From positions 1,736,001 to 1,800,000 of the forward strand of contig JAHRHY010000007.1 in assembly GCA_019671135.1 (NCBI GenBank): DNA of 64,000 bases, in the 5' to 3' direction. The position numbers were made by a program, and so were the translations under genes. Position 1 is the stretch's first letter. The number at the start of each line of letters is the position of its first letter. Origin of the DNA: Linnemannia hyalina (taxonomy: Eukaryota; Mortierellomycota; Mortierellomycetes; Mortierellales; Mortierellaceae). The notes under the pieces were generated by a model that worked only from the letters and a program-made list of their open reading frames with translations, was not told the DNA's origin and ran no database searches. Shown in pieces: positions 63,901 to 64,000 of this stretch.

Positions 63901-64000
63901 ATTTGGGTCTGGTCCTGTTCGAGTACTTGGGAGAGGAGTACCCCGAGGTTCTTGGATCGATTCTGGGAGCATTGAAGGCGATCGTGAACGTTATTGGTAT
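60956..64000 (+). CDS. SF3B1: Splicing factor 3B subunit 1 (SF3B1/Hsh155), 3' truncated by window
   Basis: Exons 60956-60965, 61053-62914 and 63069 to beyond the window end. The N-terminal region holds the U2AF-ligand/p14-binding part, with repeated RWDETP-type motifs (NRWEETP, NRWDETP, SRWDETP) and [13 protein letters not shown]. From about residue 430 the HEAT-repeat array is nearly identical to animals: [90 protein letters not shown]. Known role: core of SF3b in U2 snRNP, clamps the branch-point helix. The DEQQKVRT segment holds the lysine equivalent to human K700. Exon 1 codes for only MAD plus one base; the first intron (87 bp) is in frame without stops, but its GTAAGC and CGTAG ends and human SF3B1 comparison (DIEAQI) favour removal. 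The end of the gene lies outside. Confidence 0.95.

Noticed and set aside
63042..63902. 286-residue minus-strand frame opposite SF3B1
   Set aside because: Antisense shadow of a very highly conserved HEAT-repeat exon.

Overview
The window is nuclear DNA of an early-diverging filamentous fungus, most likely Mortierella-like (Mucoromycota sensu lato). Genes are intron-rich, with short GTAAGT..TAG introns of about 55-300 bp. Low-complexity Gln, Asn and Ser tracts are common, and the recognisable proteins are fungal or opisthokont housekeeping families. The lineage is an inference from gene style; no marker gene settles it.

Left arm (1-23600). In order: a HOOK dynein/microtubule adaptor (+), the splicing factor PRP18 (-) head-to-head with the tRNA-splicing enzyme TPT1 (+), an MIT-like coiled-coil protein that may be Atg38/NRBF2-related (+), a small V-ATPase subunit f/RNase kappa-type protein (-), a TFG-like PB1 protein with 47 consecutive glutamines (-), Mediator subunit MED19 (-) head-to-head with an SLC25A46/Ugo1-type outer-mitochondrial-membrane carrier (+), an unrecognised Ser-rich protein (-), a multi-Myb protein (-), a decayed Myb relative, and a tRNA-His gene.

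Centre (23722-42956). This is a 19.2 kb nest of three Ty3/Gypsy LTR retrotransposons, all coding on the minus strand. The host element E1 has 826 bp LTRs and no chromodomain. It lies 8 bp upstream of a tRNA-Phe gene, between that gene and the divergent tRNA-His gene. Two chromodomain elements interrupt its pol gene: E2 (34202-39760, 207 bp LTRs, 5 bp target duplication CAGGT) and E3 (26422-33440, 169 bp LTRs, target duplication CGATC). By eye the two LTRs of each element are identical, so all three insertions look recent. E2 carries a textbook -1 ribosomal frameshift signal between gag and pol; E1 and E3 are each encoded as one continuous gag-pol frame.

Right arm (42965-64000). tRNA-Phe, an F-box/LRR protein (-), a glutathione S-transferase (-), an unrecognised seven-helix membrane protein (-), a nearly gene-free 2.8 kb stretch, a large BAR-PH-GRAM-VASt sterol-transfer protein of the SIP3/LAM family (-), and the spliceosomal SF3B1/Hsh155 gene (+), which runs off the window end.

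The exon joins given below were checked by hand for GT/AG sites and reading-frame continuity. No transcript data or database search was available. The strongest leads are tRNA-adjacent integration by a non-chromodomain element, chromodomain elements nested inside it, and the E2 frameshift cassette.
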